Assembly: GCA_910579055.1 (NCBI GenBank)
Contig: CAJTSU010000204.1
Location: 1 to 5,277, forward strand
Reading direction: 5' to 3'
DNA length: 5,277 nucleotides
From: an uncultured Mailhella sp.
GTDB lineage: Bacteria; Desulfobacterota; Desulfovibrionia; Desulfovibrionales; Desulfovibrionaceae
The notes beneath the pieces were generated by a model that made no database searches, had not been told where the DNA came from, and saw nothing but the letters and a program-made list of their open reading frames with translations. Below, one piece after another: positions 1-5,100 of this stretch. The stretch's first letter is position 1. Each line of letters begins with the position of its first letter. Both the position numbers and the translations under genes were made by a program.

Positions 1-29
1 CAGGCCTGTTTTGCGCAAGCAGGATGTGT

Positions 30-128
30 TTAAATATAAAATAGATGATCAGTAAGCTGGATGGGAATACCTTTTCTGAGTGCCGCCTCAACCTGTTTGG
101 CGGTGAGCAAATTTTCTGGACGCGCCAT
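30..128 (-). pseudogene. Tyrosine-recombinase (integrase) N-terminal remnant
   Basis: This 32-codon frame starts with MARPENLLTAKQVEAAL and reads on to a lysine/proline stretch ending QLTD. That pattern resembles the opening of the Arm DNA-binding domain of phage and island integrases, where a short LT-x-x-x-V-x-x-A helix is followed by a basic segment and then (S/T)DGGGLYL. Here the homology stops right after LTD: the next residues are HLFYI and then TAA, so over 90 percent of a normal ~400-residue integrase is absent. The ATG is supported by a good ribosome binding site (GGGAGGT, about 4 nt upstream), so the start is probably original. The stub lies just beyond the 3' end of ssrA, a favoured integrase target, and points away from it. 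The family call rests on only ~27 residues and is tentative. A real small protein cannot be excluded. Confidence 0.5.
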
Positions 129-159
129 GCGCACCTCCCTGCTGTGCATCTTGAAAAAT

Positions 160-243
160 TGTGTACCCTGAAATATCCCCGCTGAAAGAGGTACACATCT
201 TTTAACACAAGTTGCGCCGTATGGGTAGCCATAAAGGTACACA
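160..243. repeat. Three copies of an 8-bp GGTACACA motif
   Basis: GGTACACA occurs at 190-197 and 236-243, and its reverse complement TGTGTACC at 160-167. The outer two copies extend to a 9-bp inverted match (TTGTGTACC and GGTACACAA). All three lie in the 150 bp between the integrase-like stub and the ssrA terminator. Iterated short sites in this position would fit arm-type integrase or excisionase binding sites, or operators for the integrase promoter. The assignment is inferred from position and repetition only. Confidence 0.45.
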
Positions 244-273
244 ACAATGGACTATACTGGACGCAATCTTCTT

Positions 274-320
274 AAAAAAATAAATCCTTTCGGATAATTA
301 GCTATCCAAAAGGATTTATT
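274..320 (-). terminator. Intrinsic terminator of ssrA
   Basis: Arms at 279-296 and 303-320 form an 18-bp stem around a 6-nt loop (297-302). On the minus strand the stem is followed by a run of seven T (reverse complement of 274-280). The single imperfect pair (291/308) is a U-G wobble when read on the minus strand but a C-A mismatch on the plus strand, so the hairpin fits minus-strand transcription best. It begins 13 nt after the encoded CCA end of the tmRNA. Confidence 0.88.
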
Positions 321-332
321 CAAATTCAAACA

Positions 333-709
333 TGGTGGAGGCGGGGGGAGTCGAACCCCCGTCCGAGAACGATCCACGCAAGGCGTCTACAGGTTTAGTC
401 CAGGTTTGATACTCACCTCAGGCTTGGCCCCTGAACAGGCGGCCTTTGGTCAGTCCTCCGTGTCTCCTCGCATCCGTGCCGGTGGACGCCCGCGGATGCC
501 AGCCTGATAGGGTGTCGCCTCCCCGGCTCATCAGGCATCGGCCGGTTCGACGTGACCACCGAAGTGATCAGGTGCTCTGCCGCTTACGCAGCGAGAGCGT
601 AATCGTAATCGTTGTTGGCAATTACTTTTGTTGCCGCTTTTTACGAGGCCAGCGGCGCCTCGACCTGCAACCCCGGCTTCCACATCCCCGTCGAAACCAT
701 TGCGCCCCC
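333..709 (-). ncRNA. ssrA: tmRNA (transfer-messenger RNA, SsrA)
   Basis: tmRNA rescues ribosomes stalled on broken messages: alanylated and bound by SmpB, it enters the A site and then templates a degradation tag. The minus strand starts GGGGGCGCAATGG and ends CGCCTCCACCA. These ends pair as a 7-bp acceptor stem, with a G·U at the third pair, the identity element of alanyl-tRNA synthetase. A 5-bp T stem with loop TTCGACT lies near the 3' end (plus-strand 344-360). CCA is encoded. The tag reading frame lies in the middle (584-619), and the rest contains GC-rich pairings expected of the pseudoknots. The 377-nt length is normal for a one-piece tmRNA. A strong terminator follows directly, so the gene is a single transcription unit. 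The opposite strand carries a long open frame, which is incidental. Confidence 0.97.
584..619 (-). other. tmRNA tag-peptide reading frame (ANNDYDYALAA)
   Basis: The resume codon GCC is followed by AAC AAC GAT TAC GAT TAC GCT CTC GCT GCG and TAA, giving ANNDYDYALAA. The A-L-A-A end matches the usual hydrophobic C-terminus read by ClpXP and related proteases. The first alanine belongs to the resume codon; the alanine charged on the tmRNA precedes it in the finished tag. Confidence 0.95.
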
Positions 710-772
710 AAGGGGCTTTCCACCGAGAGGAAAACCGGCGCTCCCAACACAAGCGCATTCGATTGTGATGTT

Positions 773-800
773 ACTATAGGCATTCTTTTGTCACCTGTAA
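773..800 (-). promoter_or_regulatory. Possible ssrA promoter
   Basis: On the minus strand a TATAGT (-10-like) lies 57 nt or so before the mature tmRNA 5' end plus its leader. A weak -35-like TTACAG sits 16 nt upstream of it. The -10 is reasonable but the -35 is poor. RNase P would remove the leader, as is known for tmRNA precursors. Confidence 0.3.
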
Positions 801-853
801 AGAGCACGCCGATACTCTGTAGGAGAATAGTGTTAAACCTATCCTTGAGCGCC

Positions 854-932
854 GAAGGCGCGAGCGGGCCGTCCGTGGATACATGCCCCCTTATCTCTGC
901 TGTCGCCATTCGTAAGGCTCCTTCGTCGCCTA
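854..932 (+). repeat. Dispersed intergenic repeat, copy A
   Basis: This ~79-bp segment matches 5101-5181 in the same orientation. Positions 889-917 are identical to 5138-5166. After one mismatch (918), 919-932 is identical to 5168-5181. The left half (GAAGGCGC, then CCGTGG and ATACATGC) is similar with scattered differences. The sequences flanking the two copies do not match. The centre holds AAGG-x2-CCTT, which is a perfect 10-bp palindrome in copy B. No open frame within it is convincing, although both copies encode the same short peptide on the minus strand because the DNA is nearly identical. Confidence 0.85.
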
Positions 933-1104
933 ACGACTGCCGCTCGCCCGTGTGGATCGCGGGCTGCTTTACGGCAACGGACATTGCCACCCATGCCGGA
1001 GCAAAACAACACACTACGCACAGCGTCGTCAGCACGGTCTCCTACAGCCACAGCCGATCAGGGCGGAGAGGGAGAAAAAAAAACGTCGCAGGAGAAAATT
1101 TCAG

Positions 1105-1133
1105 TTGACAGTAATTAGATATCGAACTAGATA
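1105..1133 (+). promoter_or_regulatory. Promoter of the small-ORF/MBL unit
   Basis: A perfect -35 hexamer TTGACA (1105-1110) is followed after exactly 17 bp by TAGATA (1128-1133), an acceptable -10. The palindromic site TTAGATATCGAA lies in the spacer and a second TAGATAT half-site covers the -10, so a protein bound there would block RNA polymerase. Transcription would start near 1140, leaving a leader of about 40 nt before the small ORF. Confidence 0.6.
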
Positions 1134-1223
1134 TGTTCCCGGCAAGTGGTTTGATATCTAACTTATTTGAAAAGGTGAACGATGCAACACGTTTTTGTTG
1201 CGGAAATAAAATTAGATATCGAA
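1115..1223. promoter_or_regulatory. Three operator-like sites, consensus TTAGATATCGAA
   Basis: TTAGATATCGAA occurs at 1115-1126 and 1212-1223, and an inverted relative TTTGATATCTAA at 1150-1161. All share the GATATC core and approach the palindrome TTAGATATCTAA. Centre-to-centre spacings are 35 and 62 bp. Site 1 overlaps the promoter spacer, site 2 lies just after the expected start of transcription, and site 3 lies inside the small ORF. This layout suggests repression, possibly with looping. AT-rich palindromes like this are usual for MarR-, ArsR- or TetR-type regulators, but no regulator gene is present in the window. Confidence 0.6.
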
Positions 1224-1319
1224 TCAGTTTTCAGGGGCGTGCGCATCAAGGCGCGTGCTGAAGACAGTGTTGAGGGTATACTGAAACCAACACCATTTAA
1301 CCAAGGCTGGAAGAAATGA
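1182..1319 (+). CDS. Small protein of unknown function (45 aa), coupled to MBL gene
   Basis: This 45-codon frame starts MQHVFVAEIKLDIESVF and ends FNQGWKK. I do not recognise a family. It has no membrane segment or signal peptide, and its composition is mixed and basic at the end. Support is positional. The ATG follows a ribosome binding site AAGGTGA at 1172-1178 (3 nt spacing). It lies just downstream of the promoter at 1105-1133. Its TGA overlaps the ATG of the metallo-hydrolase gene (ATGA), the usual arrangement for translational coupling. Since that next gene has only a weak binding site of its own, this frame may serve mainly as a leader cistron. Against it: codons 11-14 coincide with operator-like site 3, so the frame could be accidental or the shortened remains of a longer gene. 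Confidence 0.5.
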   Translation: MQHVFVAEIKLDIESVFRGVRIKARAEDSVEGILKPTPFNQGWKK

Positions 1320-2170
1320 ACAGGATTCTGGTTTCTGTCGCGGCAGGAGTTGTCTTGTGTATGACTGGTCTGGCTCAGGCCGCCGATATTTCTCTGACTC
1401 AGGGAAAGGTGATCAGCAAAAGAGCGGGGAACGTCACCCTGCATGATTATGTAACCGATACCGGCGGGGCCGCCCAGATTGTGGAAACGGATCGTCTGGT
1501 CATTTTTGACGTACCCGGCAATGCTCCGCAAAACAGGGAGTTCAAGGCGCTGGTGGAAGCGCTGGGCAAGCCGGTGGAAGCTGTGGTTATCTCCCACGCG
1601 CACGATCATCATTGGCTGGGTGCGGATACACTGTTCCCCGGCGTGAGGATATACAGCCTGAATGCCGCGTCGATAAACGGCGAAGAGGGCATGAAGGCGC
1701 TGGAAGGTGCGAAAGCTTCCATGGGGGAGGAGATGATTCCTTACACTTCCGTCCCCAGGGTGGAACAACTTGCTGACGGCAAGCACACTATTGGCGGAGT
1801 GGAATACCTGTTTACGTCTTTGCCGGATTCGGGCGCGTCCATTATTGCCCTGCCCGCTGAAAAAATGGCTATGGTGCATCATCTCGGCTATGTGGGCGTA
1901 CATGTGCCCATGCCTCCCTTTGCTGCTCGTCTGGCCCAGTTGGAAAAGCTGCAAAACGAAGGCTATGCCTGGATTGTGGCCGGGCACGGCACGCCTTCCG
2001 ACAGCCGGGATTTCATCGCTCATGTTGCTGAATACTATGCCTTTGTCGAGAAGGCCGTGAAGGAAGCAGGCAGTCCGGAAAAGGCCAGGGCGATAATTGT
2101 TGCGCAATACCCCGACTATGGTCTGGTTCCCTTGCTTGACGTCTTTTTGCCCATGCTGACGGGCAAATAG
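1316..2170 (+). CDS. Exported metallo-beta-lactamase-fold hydrolase
   Basis: This is a 284-residue protein. Residues 1-22 form a Sec signal peptide (basic MNR, hydrophobic core, cleavage after AQA), so it should act in the periplasm. No proper lipobox precedes Cys15. The mature part has the MBL layout: a strand with FDVPG (64-68) and then VVISHAHDHHWLGA (90-103), which aligns with the HxHxDH metal motif. AGHGTP (222-227) supplies the last conserved histidine, H224. The expected Asp of HxHxDH is His98, the usual PGHTPGS region reads LPDSGAS (169-175), and the later Asp position falls at HH (188-189). The metal site is therefore unorthodox, or the protein is non-catalytic. The substrate is unknown. 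Translation is probably coupled to the preceding small ORF; its own ribosome binding site (AAGG at 1303-1306) is weak. Family confidence is high and function is open. Confidence 0.85.
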   Translation: MNRILVSVAAGVVLCMTGLAQAADISLTQGKVISKRAGNVTLHDYVTDTGGAAQIVETDRLVIFDVPGNAPQNREFKALVEALGKPVEAVVISHAHDHHWLGADTLFPGVRIYSLNAASINGEEGMKALEGAKASMGEEMIPYTSVPRVEQLADGKHTIGGVEYLFTSLPDSGASIIALPAEKMAMVHHLGYVGVHVPMPPFAARLAQLEKLQNEGYAWIVAGHGTPSDSRDFIAHVAEYYAFVEKAVKEAGSPEKARAIIVAQYPDYGLVPLLDVFLPMLTGK

Positions 2171-2183
2171 TTCTCCGCTGGAG

Positions 2184-2218
2184 CGCAGCCCCTTCCGTCA
2201 TACATGGAAGGGGCTGCG
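2184..2218 (+). terminator. GC-rich hairpin after the MBL gene
   Basis: A perfect 13-bp stem (2184-2196 with 2206-2218) encloses a 9-nt loop and starts 13 nt after the stop codon. No T tract follows on either strand, so it is not a textbook intrinsic terminator. It may protect the 3' end of the message or work together with Rho. It could also limit read-through from the converging HD gene. Confidence 0.5.
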
Positions 2219-2401
2219 TCGCACGGATGCACAGGCGTATTATGCGCCGTCTGAGATGTTCTCCGCGAAGGCGACAAATTCATCCCCGCCGAGTCAAAAT
2301 ACGATATCATCCTTACGAAACGCCTGATTCAGAACATCGGCAAAAAAGCGGAGAACGGCCTGTCTGTCAGTCAAAATCTGCGAGCAGAGTGCCTACATTA
2401 A
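2217..2401 (+). pseudogene. Possible frameshifted gene scrap, family unknown
   Basis: From 2255 a 48-codon frame with natural-looking protein composition (EGDKFIPAESKYDIILTKRL at its core) runs to a TAA at 2399-2401, but it has no start codon or ribosome binding site. A TGA precedes it at once. Shifting frame gives an upstream continuation DAQAYYAPSEM (2226-2258), so a one-base shift near 2255 could join the two pieces. It overlaps the last ~35 nt of the HD gene on the opposite strand. I recognise no family. Chance is a real alternative. Confidence 0.25.
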
Positions 2402-3629
2402 GAGAACCAAACGTCATCAGGCGGTATTCCGAACGGATTCTTGCCATGGCCTCATAGAGATCCGGCGAGGAAATTCCGTTGTAGATGGAGCTGTGCGCCT
2501 CGATAAAGGCGGTCAGCGTATCGCAGACCTTAACCAGCTTGCCGTCCTTGGGGTCAAGGCGGTTGGCATTGCAATCCTGGTGCAGCTCGTCAAAAGACGA
2601 AAGGGCGTGCGTTGTGCCTGACGCGTCACGGATGGTTTCCTTGAATTCCGAACCCACGTCCACGCCGAGGTAATAGCTCAGGCGGTCACGGATATCCTCG
2701 TAGCCTGCTTCAGCCAGAGGGACAAGCACGCGCCGCTGAAGTTCCTCTTCCTCACATTGATGAATGATGGCCGCGAGTTGTTCCACTGAACGCTTCACCG
2801 GGGTGATGATGTCGCGGGTCAGCAGTTCGGGCAGGTCATGGAACAGCCCGCAGAAGAAATTGTTCAGCCTTCGGGCCTCGCAGGTTCCGAGCATCAGGCT
2901 GAGGAAGTAGGCGTAGGCCGCGACTACGAACATATGTCCGAGCACCGAAGTTTCCGGAATGCGGGGTGTTTGCGACCAGCGGATTTGAAAGCGCAGCTGT
3001 CCGCACAGGTTGGCTGTGCGAACCAGAGCATTGCCCGTACCCGCCAGAAGTTCGCCCACGCCGTCCAGATCGCGCATGGCCTGAAGCTGTTCCGTGAAGG
3101 AGGCGTCGATATCCCGCAGTTCTTCATCAAAATAGTTCAGCGGGCGGATAAGGTTAAATTCCCATTTTGAGGCATACAGGTGTGCGGCGCGCAGAATGCG
3201 ATCCGCAGTGGCGGGATGTTCGGCGGCTTCGCGCACCGGGCGGGTATGGTAGTCCACAAGGCGCTGCCAGAATTCTTCGCTCAGCGGGCGCACGCGCGGC
3301 TCAAGTTCAGCCAGTACCCAGGCCGTAAGCTGAGAATACTGTTCCTGGTTTTCTTTTATTCTGTAAAAAATGGGCGGCTTGATGTCGGTGATGACCAGAC
3401 GGTAGAAATAGTCGAACAGGCCGCCCTCAATAACTTGCCTGCCCAGGGTCAGCCGTTCCTCTTCGCCCAGTTTGCGGCATTGAAGCTGATAGAGCAGGAA
3501 GGCTGTAATCATCTTGTGCGCCTGCTTGTCCACTTCATACAGTTCCACAGGGCGCAGCTTATCGTTCCAGCGTCTCATGCTGGAACCGGAGAAAACAAAT
3601 TGCAGCAGGCTTTTTCGCAGGGATTGCAT
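2367..3629 (-). CDS. YfbR-like HD-domain phosphohydrolase with tandem HD repeats
   Basis: This is a 420-residue soluble protein. The second half carries HD-family metal residues in the YfbR order: H232 (GHM), H264-D265 with E268 in HDLPELLTRDIITPVK (264-279), and D370 in VKVCDTLTAF. The stretch closely resembles the HDASEVLTGDLPTPVK segment of E. coli YfbR, a 5'-deoxynucleotidase, so nucleotide dephosphorylation in the cytoplasm is the likely role. The first half looks like a decayed copy: H38, then GLFDYFYRLVITDIKPPI (70-87) in place of GLFHDLPELLTRDIITPV, and H150 where D370 would be. It is about twice the length of YfbR (~200 residues). The start has a GAGG ribosome binding site 4 nt upstream. 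The gene is divergent from rplM and converges on the MBL unit. The HD assignment is firm; the substrate is inferred. Confidence 0.85.
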   Translation of the reverse strand: MQSLRKSLLQFVFSGSSMRRWNDKLRPVELYEVDKQAHKMITAFLLYQLQCRKLGEEERLTLGRQVIEGGLFDYFYRLVITDIKPPIFYRIKENQEQYSQLTAWVLAELEPRVRPLSEEFWQRLVDYHTRPVREAAEHPATADRILRAAHLYASKWEFNLIRPLNYFDEELRDIDASFTEQLQAMRDLDGVGELLAGTGNALVRTANLCGQLRFQIRWSQTPRIPETSVLGHMFVVAAYAYFLSLMLGTCEARRLNNFFCGLFHDLPELLTRDIITPVKRSVEQLAAIIHQCEEEELQRRVLVPLAEAGYEDIRDRLSYYLGVDVGSEFKETIRDASGTTHALSSFDELHQDCNANRLDPKDGKLVKVCDTLTAFIEAHSSIYNGISSPDLYEAMARIRSEYRLMTFGSLNVGTLLADFD

Positions 3630-3662
3630 AATGCCTCGCTTGATTTTTAATTGTTTCCGTGT

Positions 3663-3691
3663 TAATTAGATGAATTCACGCGGCCCCGCAA
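3663..3691 (-). promoter_or_regulatory. Weak candidate promoter of the HD gene
   Basis: On the minus strand TTGCGG (3691-3686) and TAATTA (3668-3663) are separated by 17 bp, about 35 nt before the ATG. Both hexamers deviate clearly from consensus, so this is only a candidate. The region between the divergent HD and rplM genes holds no gene. Confidence 0.25.
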
Positions 3692-3817
3692 GCCCGGAAA
3701 CAGCCTTCCCCGTTGGCTGGAGGGCGGAAAGGGACGCTTTTTTAGATGATCTTCGTCTGCACACGCCGAATTCCGACGTGAACGCCGCCGTTGATTGTCT
3801 GGTTTTGTGTTTTTTTG

Positions 3818-3846
3818 TTGACACTGCTCTGTGAAGAGCATACACA
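3818..3846 (+). promoter_or_regulatory. Promoter of the rplM-rpsI operon
   Basis: A perfect TTGACA (3818-3823) is separated by exactly 17 bp from TACACA (3841-3846), a tolerable -10. A run of seven T upstream (3810-3816) may help as an UP-like element. Transcription would begin near 3852, giving a leader of about 33 nt to the rplM start. The spacer contains the inverted repeat GCTCT-GTGA-AGAGC (3826-3839). Confidence 0.7.
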
Positions 3847-3884
3847 TTCGGTCTTTGCTATTGAGCGAGACAGGAGAATACAGA

Positions 3885-4319
3885 ATGAAAACGTTCAGCC
3901 CCACGCCGGAAAACATCGACCGCCAGTGGTATGTTGTGGACGCCAGTGACCAGGTTCTCGGTCGTCTGGCTTCCCGGATTGCCCATCGCCTGCGCGGCAA
4001 GCACAAGCCTGAATTTGCCCCGCATATGGACAACGGCGACTTTATCGTCGTGGTCAACTGCGAAAAGATTCGCGTGACCGGCAACAAGCTCCAGAAGAAA
4101 GTTTACTACAGCCACAGCGGCTGGGTCGGCGGCCTGAAGGAAACCACCCTGGAAAAGAAGCTGGCCGCGAAGCCCGAAGATGTGCTCCGGCTTGCCGTTC
4201 GCGGCATGCTGCCCAAAAATCGCCTTGGCCGCGCCATGCTGAAGAAACTGAAAATTTATGTCGGCGCTGAGCATCCCCATGCCGCGCAGGAACCCAAGCC
4301 TCTGACCTTCCAGAATTAG
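3885..4319 (+). CDS. rplM: 50S ribosomal protein L13
   Basis: L13 is an early-assembling protein of the large ribosomal subunit that binds 23S rRNA. The 144-residue length matches the bacterial family (about 142). Typical segments are visible: QWYVVDASDQVLGRLAS near the start, GDFIVVVNCEKIRVTGNK in the middle, the YYSHSGWVGGLK motif, and AVRGMLPKNRLGRAM with KLKIYVGAEHPH toward the end. I chose the ATG at 3885 because AGGAG lies 8 nt upstream and the protein then begins at the usual place. The same frame is open back to 3831, but that extension overlaps the promoter. It is first in an operon with rpsI, the standard bacterial arrangement. No anomalies are visible. Confidence 0.98.
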   Translation: MKTFSPTPENIDRQWYVVDASDQVLGRLASRIAHRLRGKHKPEFAPHMDNGDFIVVVNCEKIRVTGNKLQKKVYYSHSGWVGGLKETTLEKKLAAKPEDVLRLAVRGMLPKNRLGRAMLKKLKIYVGAEHPHAAQEPKPLTFQN

Positions 4320-4330
4320 GAGCGCGAGCC

Positions 4331-4723
4331 ATGTCTACCTCGTTTGATTACGGCACCGGTCGCCGCAAGACGGCTACCGCCCGCACCCGCCTGTATGCCG
4401 GTGGGGGCCAGATCGTGGTGAACGATCGCCCCATGGAAGAATATTTTCCCCGCAAGACTCTGCAGATGATCATTCGCCAACCTCTGGCTCTGACCAAAAC
4501 CCTCGAACGCTTCGATGTGAAGGTCAATGTCAGCGGCGGCGGCACTACTGGTCAGGCTGAAGCCGTGCGCCACGGTATCTCCCGTGCGCTGTTGCAGGCT
4601 GATCCCTCTTTGCGCGCCGTTTTGAAGCGCGCAGGCTTCCTTACTCGCGACGCCCGCAAGAAGGAACGCAAGAAGTACGGTCTGGCCGCAGCCCGCGCCC
4701 GGTATCAGTACTCCAAGCGCTAA
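4331..4723 (+). CDS. rpsI: 30S ribosomal protein S9
   Basis: S9 is a small-subunit head protein whose C-terminal tail reaches the P-site tRNA. The 130-residue length is normal. Signature segments are YGTGRRKTATARTRL at the start, GGGQIVVNDRPMEEYFPR, the glycine-rich NVSGGGTTGQAEAVRHGISR, and the end LTRDARKKERKKYGL followed by AARARYQYSKR. The closing SKR is the conserved tail that contacts tRNA. It starts 11 nt after rplM. Its ribosome binding site AGGAG (4318-4322) overlaps the rplM stop codon, which suggests co-translation from one message and balanced output. Two terminator hairpins follow. Confidence 0.98.
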   Translation: MSTSFDYGTGRRKTATARTRLYAGGGQIVVNDRPMEEYFPRKTLQMIIRQPLALTKTLERFDVKVNVSGGGTTGQAEAVRHGISRALLQADPSLRAVLKRAGFLTRDARKKERKKYGLAAARARYQYSKR

Positions 4724-4746
4724 AAGCCGTTTTCTCCAGTCCGCCG

Positions 4747-4772
4747 GCAGGCCGGATATCCGGTCTGCTTTT
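4747..4772 (+). terminator. First terminator after rpsI
   Basis: The arms 4747-4757 and 4758-4768 are complementary over 11 positions, with one G·U, around the perfect palindrome CCGGATATCCGG. The tip must open to a small loop, leaving about 9 paired positions. TTTT follows at 4769-4772. It lies 23 nt after the rpsI stop. Confidence 0.7.
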
Positions 4773-4779
4773 GGCTTAC

Positions 4780-4823
4780 AAGCCCCGAAATCTCCTCCCG
4801 ATGGGAAGAATTTCGGGGCTTTG
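4780..4823 (+). terminator. Second terminator after rpsI
   Basis: A perfect 12-bp stem, AAGCCCCGAAAT (4780-4791) with ATTTCGGGGCTT (4810-4821), has a further inner pairing TCCC/GGGA. It is followed by a modest T-rich stretch (TTTGCATTT). Together with the hairpin just upstream it gives a tandem terminator. It would also act, more weakly, on transcripts coming from the opposite strand. Confidence 0.7.
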
Positions 4824-4839
4824 CATTTGGCGCACACGC

Positions 4840-5100
4840 GCTGCTTTTATCATGTTCAACTATCTTATAAAAAACAATGCTCTATTATAGCGTGGTGTTG
4901 AAACAGCGTCAGGGACGCTTTGAGCGACGCCCCCCGCCGCATGATAAGGCGGCAGGAAGGGGAGGATCGGAGTGCGAGCGCAGCATTTTCCCGCGCAAAG
5001 CACAAGCGAGAGCGAGTACCGGCAACGCCGATCGAGCGTCATCAGCAGGTCGCGGAAAAAAGGGGGCGCGGAGCGGAGCCTTTGGGCGGCAACGCCGCGC
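4840..5100. other. Hairpin-rich noncoding stretch after rpsI
   Basis: I see no credible gene here. It contains AGCGTC-AGG-GACGCT (4905-4919), CCGCC with GGCGG around a 9-nt gap (near 4930-4955), and an 11-bp direct repeat CGGCAACGCCG at 5020-5030 and 5087-5097. The latter overlaps a GGCG-GCAA-CGCC hairpin with a GNRA-type loop. Open frames across it are rich in Arg, Ala and Ser and look like shadows of GC-rich DNA. Confidence 0.55.
4884..4912 (-). promoter_or_regulatory. Promoter-like sequence pointing back toward rpsI
   Basis: On the minus strand a perfect TATAAT (4889-4884) is preceded at 17 bp by CTGACG (4912-4907), which matches four of six -35 positions. No gene lies downstream in this direction before the rpsI terminators, so it would yield a short antisense or small RNA if active. 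Confidence 0.35.

Larger units (their letters stand above)
710..1104. other. Noncoding stretch upstream of ssrA
   Basis: I see no supportable gene in these ~395 bp. The stretch contains the probable ssrA leader and promoter, copy A of the dispersed repeat (854-932), a small hairpin GGCAA/TTGCC (973-988), and a purine-rich tract with nine A residues before the next promoter. Open frames exist on both strands, but they have biased composition and no recognisable domain, and some run through the tmRNA gene. Confidence 0.6.

Noticed and set aside
928..934. GCCTAAC resembling an integron attC core site
   Set aside because: No matching GTTRRRY partner at a suitable distance, and no integron integrase or cassettes; copy B lacks the same heptamer.
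622..1035. Minus-strand 137-codon frame with a hydrophobic, signal-like start and an AGGAG upstream
   Set aside because: It crosses the repeat and continues into the 5' part of tmRNA. The start is tempting, but the rest has no protein character that survives outside the repeat.
446..1108. 220-codon open frame on the plus strand
   Set aside because: It runs antisense through the tmRNA gene and repeat copy A, has Arg/Ser/Pro-rich composition, and shows no domain or ribosome binding site.
1352..1363. Cys15 in the MBL signal peptide as a lipoprotein site
   Set aside because: The residue before Cys is Leu, which does not fit a lipobox, and a clear AQA cleavage site lies further on.
1163..2107. 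314-codon minus-strand frame opposite the MBL gene
   Set aside because: It is a shadow of the real gene; the plus-strand frame has a signal peptide, MBL motifs and sensible context.
3831..3884. N-terminal extension of rplM starting at 3831
   Set aside because: It would start inside the promoter, upstream of the expected transcript start, and lacks a ribosome binding site.
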